Below are positions 58,341-64,000 of a DNA stretch of 64,000 bases, piece by piece. The stretch spans positions 1 to 64,000 of the forward strand of contig QANT01003172.1 of the NCBI GenBank assembly GCA_003254885.1, in the 5' to 3' direction. Position numbers and translations under genes: made by a program. Numbering within the stretch: position 1 is the stretch's first letter; each line of letters begins with the position of its first letter. The DNA comes from Purshia tridentata (taxonomy: Eukaryota; Streptophyta; Magnoliopsida; Rosales; Rosaceae). The notes beneath the pieces are model-generated. The model was not told the DNA's origin. It searched no databases and saw only the letters and a list, made by a program, of their open reading frames with translations.

Positions 58341-61300
58341 ATGAAGAAGAAGAAGGTCCTCGGCAAGGAAAAGAAGAAGAAGGTAAATATTTACAACGAA
58401 GACCAACAAAATGGCACACTTCAAGTCATCTTGTACAACGAAGATGGCACACTTCAAGTCCATTCTTTCTCTATTTACTACAATGAAGAGGATGGTACTC
58501 ATTCCTCTCTAGCTCCTTTGTTTGTTGGGTGCTCAGAAATTGTGGGAAAATATTTTTTTATTTTTTGCAGTTTTAGGTGTGATTAGGAGATTCGGATGAA
58601 AGTTTGATTGGCTTAGTCTGAGTGTACCACCGTACCGGTCAAATTAAACTATATCATTATTTTATGTCAGATTTTTTTAGATTTTTCATGAGAACTTAAT
58701 ACTTATTCCATTATTGAAAAATTTTAAATTATTATTATCGTAATTATATAAAAGAACAAATCGCTAGTTTCTCACCTGAGCCTCTGCATTGTTTTTGGCA
58801 GAAATAAATTTGCAAAAAGGTTGGCCGGTGGTGGAATCTGCTTTAGAAGAGCATGATATTTCATGTGAACTGAATCTGGTATGTCATGTAAATATAAGGT
58901 TGTTTTTGAAAAACTCAAATCTTATATGTTGAATTTTGTAAATATGAATTTGATCTTTGTGAAATCAACTCTATATTTTGATCAATGACTTGTTCCAAAT
59001 TATATATGTGTGATTTGATATGAGCACTTACTAAATTTTTGTATCTCTAATTATGGTCAGGATGAGGATTTCATGACAGTCTCAACGACCAAAAAGACTA
59101 AATCCTTTATAAGGGCTAGGCATCTTCTTAAACTCTTGTCTGTAGGTTTTCCTCCACATGGGCTATGTATAAATGTCAGATCCTTTGTTTTGCTTTATTG
59201 TCTGTTGCGTATGAGCTATGAGCTATCCTATAAGTTAAATTGTTGATAAGTACTTTCTAAGGTTGTTGTTTCGATGTAATTCTTTAAGGCAACTACATAA
59301 CAATAAGATTTGGTTACAGGATGAATATTAATCACACATGCACTTAATTTTATGTTAGAATATTTACATCTTTATGTTAGAATATTTACATCTTTATGAA
59401 AATCTGGCTCAATTTTATCTACCTTCAATAAAGATGTGATATTAATGACAATTTTTCTTTTTACTCGAAAACTGAAAGGATGTGTTAAAGTTTATCATGG
59501 AACTGATGTTTTATTTGACCTGTATTGTATTAATTTTCTGATTTGAGTACAAAACGTTTTGGTTACAGGCAATAAAAATACTGAATGACAAAATGCAATG
59601 TGAAGTCATCGAGGCTTACCCTCCTAAAGGTGGTCGGACTTGCGGAGAATGTGGGATTTGCGAAGAATGTGGGATCAAAGAGGTGGGTATTGATCAAAAT
59701 TCCTTCCACCTGTAAATTTTTCTTCAAATAACTGCAAGTTATGAAACTTTTATCATTTATGTTTTTGGAAGCATTCTCTGTAGTTGTGAAGCAGCTGAGT
59801 TGGTTAGGGTTTAGTGAAAGACGAATGTGAGGAATATGGGTGTCCTGCTACCTATTCCATGAAGAGTCAGACCCAATACTTGTTTCTAATGCTGGAGATT
59901 GCAAAAGCTCACTGTTTAGCTTGTTCTAATCTCTACTATTGTGCGCAGGAGGAATTTTGTAAATGGGTGAATTGCCTCTTAGGCTCCATAGAGGTGAATA
60001 AAATGATCTGAATCATGCTTTACTTCTTTAATTCTTTTTTGCTGGTTGCTTCTCTAATTTTTCACAATATAATTGGGAAGCAGGCACTTTGTATGTTGAC
60101 AGAATGTGATATTGTTGTTTCTGTAAGTGTTCTTGTTCCTTTATATTTTTATGGTTGTGTTCTACGTTTCTTTTTCTGGTCTTCCAACCTCCAGGTGAAG
60201 TGAGAATTACAAATTTAACGATTTTTAATTTTCCTGTAAATGAACAGGGATTCACGGTGTCTACTATTGGTCCATTTCAAGGACTAAATGCAGTAAGGGT
60301 TATTGTGTTGGGCTGCATTAAGCAGAGACATTCTTCTCGATCCCATGCCCGGAGGCTTAAAAAAAATCAAAAGGTGAATACTTTCGATGCATTGCATGTC
60401 TGAGTTGTGAGATATATACACAGTGCGTGAGTTAGATGTCACAAGTTAAGTTATTTGCTTCATAAGGTATTGCTGGTTAATACTTTTCTTATGTGGGCAC
60501 ACAGGGTATTAATGAAATTGCTGAGAAGCTAGTAAACCAAACTGGAATTACATCTATCATGGAGGTTGGTTGTTAGTTTTATTTGTTTGTTGCTTCTGGT
60601 ATTTGAAACTTGTTCACTGTTTTAAGCTTATACAACAGTAATTGGCATCTTGAGCTTTTGATTATTAACGCTTATTGTAAGAGAACACTTTGTGATTGTG
60701 GGCTATTGAATATTGGCATTCTTTTTATTGGTTGTGCTCAATTAGGCAGTGCAGTTCATGAAAACCCAAATTATTTGTCGTGAATTTATTTATACAAAGT
60801 TTATGGAAGCACTGCACCGGATACAAGATACAGATGTGCTAGAGATGATTGCAGACAAGTTCAGCTCTTCAGTAAGTAACTAATTTTACATATCAGCTAT
60901 ATTCATGCAATGACCAAGGGGCTTCTTGGGGTTTTCTGCCCCCTACATATTCGAATTCATAGTTTGTGTGAAGTTTTTGGACAAAAAAGTTAGAACCATG
61001 ACCTTGCTAATGCCTTGTTAATGGAATGTTTTTTTGCCATCTATTGCTAATTACTAAAAGAAGGCTATGCAATTTTGATTTGCCTGGAGTAAAATTTCAT
61101 AGTTTATTTCAGCTATATGTTCTTCTATTACTAGTCTCAATAGAAGGATGATTTATTTGCTGTTATTGAGCAAATAGTTATAAGCATGATTTCTCTAGGA
61201 TTCTCCTCAAGTGCATGGTGATGCATCAGAGACGCTTTGTGCTATATCAAGGTTTGCTCCACCTGGAATTTTTACTAAAATCTCCAGCCCAAGGTAGGTT

Positions 61301-62825
61301 TGTTTTCTTCTTACATATACTAGAATTCTTATTCACTCATTTCTGCTCTAGCTACTGTTTTGATTTTCGTTTAAACGTGTATTTATGCAGTTTTATACGA
61401 AGATTATTTCGATATGCTTTGGAGGACTCACGGCCAAAATCTGTTCTCGTTAACTCATTGTCGGTGTGCATCTCTTTGTTAGACCCAAGGAGGGTAAAAT
61501 TGGGAGCGTATGAACATATGTATGGATGTCAAATTACTCATGAATCTAGAGTTCCTGGTAATTCCGAGACTGTTGTGGGCATGCTGGAGTTCCTAGGTAA
61601 AATTATCTCCTTAAGTTAAGTTGGTGTTTGTGTATGACTGCTATACTTGCACGTTCATTCATAGTGTTGCACGTTCATTCATAGTGGTGCATATATCTAT
61701 TGATAATTGAATACTTCTCACATCTGGATGTCCAGATTTAACAAAATCTGGTTGCATAATTTCAGTCGTTGGATATTTGTTGATTATGCACAGAAAAATT
61801 GAGCTGCTAAGCGAATTATGAAGGGACACACATTTTTCTCTTTGAAGGAGAATAAAAACTAAATACTGATATCCTGCAGGTGATTTGTTGAAGCTTTTGG
61901 ATGTTTCTTCGGTGGACAATGTGTTGTTAACTACATATGGAAAGTTACAGCCACCTCTTGGGAAACATCGTTTAAAGATATTAGAGTTCATTTCAGTATT
62001 ACTGCCGGTTGGTGGTGAAGCTGTTGAGAAGGAACTGATTCGTCTTGGAGCAGTACAAAGAATTTTAGACCTGTTTTTCAAGTAAGTTCAGAGTTTAATT
62101 TCTTGTTTTATAAAAAGTGAATTGATACAATTTAATACATGATTTTTCCCATTTTCGTTGAGTATTCTAGGTACCCATTTAACAACTTTGTGCATCACCA
62201 CATAGAGAAAATAATAGTATCATGTTTGGAAAGCAAGAATGCTCCTCTTGTACATCATCTTCTTCACGACTGTGATCTAGTTGGAAAAGTAATGAAAGAG
62301 AAAAAGAATTTGATATGGCCAGCTCATTCAAACAAGCCAACACTTCCTGCTGAGGGTAGATCCGCACCCAAGATGGGGAATTTCGGACATTTTATACGCA
62401 TAGCCAACAAAATCATTAAACTGGGATGTAGAAATAGCGATATTCAGGCGATTTTGCAGGTTTTTATTTCTCTTTCCCCATATTTATATACGTTTCTATG
62501 TCTTTTTAAGTTTAGTATTTATTACAAGTGAATGGCGGTATTCTTTTATGGATTGAAGCCCAGTCTTTTAAATGGTAGTTTCTTTTCCAGGAAGAGTGTG
62601 TATAGCCTACTGTTTGCACTGTTAGTTCAGTCATTTTCAGAGCTCTAATTCTTTTGACAGGAGAACTGTGAATGGACTGATTGGCATACAGATTTTCTAT
62701 CAAAGCATAATGCACGGAAGAATGTCCGGGCGTGTGGGTATGTTTTGCCCCCCAAAAGTAGTTGGTTTGCTTCTATCACAATAATTGATTGGCCCATCAC
62801 TCTGATCATTACCGATCACATATAG
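58341..62825 (+). CDS. Chimeric gene model: KRR1-like KH region joined to a SAPS (PP6 regulatory subunit-like) region
   Basis: Fourteen inferred exons, 592 aa: 58341-58494, 58802-58878, 59061-59141, 59569-59682, 59949-59993, 60084-60122, 60248-60373, 60505-60564, 60746-60871, 61199-61293, 61391-61596, 61880-62081, 62171-62459 and 62661-62825. All junctions are GT-AG and keep one open frame. Residues about 40-205 resemble KRR1, the small-subunit processome KH protein (GWPVVESALEEHDISCELNL, MTVSTTKKTK, AIKILNDKMQCEVI, GFTVSTIGPFQGLNAVR). The KRR motif itself is lost (FCKWVNCLLG instead of FVKRRQHLVG). Residues 213-560 match the middle of SAPS-domain proteins (EKLVNQTGITSIME, RIQDTDVLEMIADKFSSSDS, SVLVNSLSVCISLLDP, TTYGKLQPPLGKHRLKI, HHHIEKIIVSCLESKNAP). 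The SAPS N-terminus and its long C-terminal tail are missing. An 18-base tandem repeat in exon 4 creates four Cys (129, 132, 135, 138). Expression is unproven; a pseudogene is possible. Confidence 0.65.
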
Positions 62826-64000
62826 TTTTTACCGATCTATTGGTCAGTTATGCCACTTGATTGGCCAAACACTCTGATCATTGTGAATTTTGTAGTTTTA
62901 TTTTCACACCCATATCACTTGGTACTGATTTATTGCTTACCACGTGGAGCCCCAAACTAGAGAGCTGATGAACTCTATTGGGATTGAAATAAAAAACTAG
63001 AGAAAAAAAAAAAAAAACTTTGTTGACCTTANTAAGTTGTCCAAATTTCGCATAAATAGTTGATCAATTGGTCTCTCAACAAATAAATTGGGCTTAGGCA
63101 GAAATGAATTTTGCACTAATATGCACGCATGAAACTATTTGCTTTCTTTTATGGTAAAATATCACCTTGGTAAAACAGCTCTATTTTTCTTTCTTTCTGT
63201 TTTGTTCTTTCTTATTTTTGCTGTTTTTCTAGTCATGTGTTTTTCAGCTATCTAATCGTGGTGTAATTAATTGTTAATGAGGGGACGTACAGTGGCAAAC
63301 GCAGTAGAGAAGAAATTCAAAGTGGCAACGAACCCCATTCAATGCAATCCTCACGCCCATACTCCCCACTCCCAATGCGAAGCCAAAAGTTGAGACCAAC
63401 TATAATCATTACAGGAACAGACTATGGATGGCATGTTAAACTATCAGGACCTGAAGACTAGAAGAAGACAATTAAGTTGAGGATTATAAACCCAGTCTTC
63501 TTGGGAGTCGTTAAAATTTCCTCAATTCGATCCTCTGTTGTCTATTATTCTATCTATTTATTATTGAATTATTCTGTCATCTAATCCATACTTCTCATTA
63601 CTGATTATTGTTTCAATAATTTAAAGATATAAGTTTCTTCAATGGAACAATCTGCTAATCTTATTAGTTTTGAGTTCAGCTGGAATACATTGGCTAAGAA
63701 AGTAAATAGTGGAGTTTCAAAATTGTTGTGGAAAACTAGATAATTCCCACAAAGTCTGTGTAGAAATAAATGTGTTCATTAGTTTTGTGGTCACTAGACT
63801 ATGGATTTAAAATGAAACTTGGGTCAAGTTTCAACTTCATATTGTGGCTGACTGCAGTTTCTTCCAAGTTTTTTGGTGCAAAATTTTCTCAGTCTGATTG
63901 AAAATTGAAGAACATTGAAGACACTGAAGGACAATGAATATTGGGGATTGAGTGGTAATTTAGAATGCATGACATTCTTGCCATTTGATTGGAGATTACT
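62826..64000. other. Downstream flank with repeat copy B, no gene seen
   Basis: GATTGGCC and CACTCTGATCATT motifs recur about 100 bases apart near 62785 and 62860. The rest is AT-rich with an N at 63032. Copy B of the direct repeat (63652 to the window end) may continue beyond it. I see no continuation of the SAPS coding sequence. Confidence 0.5.
63652..64000 (+). repeat. Direct repeat, copy B (runs to the window end)
   Basis: Second copy of the 55734-56042 repeat, about 349 bases because of small insertions relative to copy A. It shares the start CTGCTAATCTTATTAG and stays similar up to the last base of the window, so its true end is not visible. Confidence 0.85.

Noticed and set aside
59812-59948. 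Upstream extension of exon 5 of the chimera (frame beginning VKDECEEYG)
   Set aside because: It does not resemble KRR1. The acceptor at 59948 gives a phase-0 exon (EEFCKWVNCLLGSIE) that aligns with the KRR1 FVKRRQHLVG region.

Overview
This is a plant nuclear window. The genes carry many short AT-rich introns, and the families are plant-specific: NAC, group C bZIP, PLS-class PPR, a plant ABC1-kinase/beta-lactamase fusion, and a 2-on-2 haemoglobin. It is a eudicot, plausibly Rosaceae from gene style and MITE flavour, though that last step is weak. The sequence is AT-rich, with large gene-poor gaps, microsatellites and small DNA transposon and SINE insertions. I saw no LTR element or other virus-like fossil. 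Three single Ns (20882, 44535, 63032) sit in or near homopolymers.

Layout. 1-3.5 kb: an intronless-CDS GT64 glycosyltransferase (+), flanked by decayed direct repeats, then a broken RPN6 proteasome-subunit pseudogene. 7.1-9.8 kb: a bZIP9-type transcription factor (+, 6 coding exons). 11.5-12.0 kb: a calmodulin-like EF-hand protein (-). 13.9-22.1 kb: an 18-exon ABC1/UbiB-kinase plus beta-lactamase-like protein (-), with one GC-AG intron. 26.2-30.5 kb: a 13-exon coiled-coil membrane protein (+). 32.1-34.3 kb: a CUC3-like NAC factor (-), followed by about 7 kb with no gene I can support. 42.1-42.9 kb: tRNA m7G46 methyltransferase (+). 43.6-44.5 kb: a GET2/G1IP-type GET receptor subunit (+). 45.2-48.9 kb: two intronless PPR editing-factor genes head to head, with 49 bp between their ATGs. 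49.5-53.1 kb: LAMMER kinase AFC3 (-). 54.8-55.6 kb: truncated haemoglobin GLB3 (+). 58.3-62.8 kb: an unusual 14-exon gene model that joins a KRR1-like (KH, ribosome biogenesis) half to a SAPS-domain (PP6 regulatory subunit-like) half in one open frame.

How the genes relate. These are ordinary housekeeping and regulatory plant genes, not a pathway cluster. Their order recalls two Arabidopsis blocks. bZIP9, the ABC1 kinase and the tRNA methyltransferase correspond to At5g24800, At5g24810 and At5g24840. G1IP, AFC3 and GLB3 correspond to At4g32680, At4g32660 and At4g32690. The window therefore looks like an ancestral segment later split and thinned in Arabidopsis; the locus numbers are from memory.

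The best candidate for something undescribed is the KRR1-SAPS chimera. All 14 inferred exons have usable splice sites and compatible phases, giving about 592 codons. It combines two families that are normally separate, lacks the KRR motif and both outer ends of the SAPS protein, and has gained a four-cysteine repeat. It also lies between two copies of a ~330-bp direct repeat. Whether it is an expressed new gene or a young pseudogene cannot be decided from the sequence alone.
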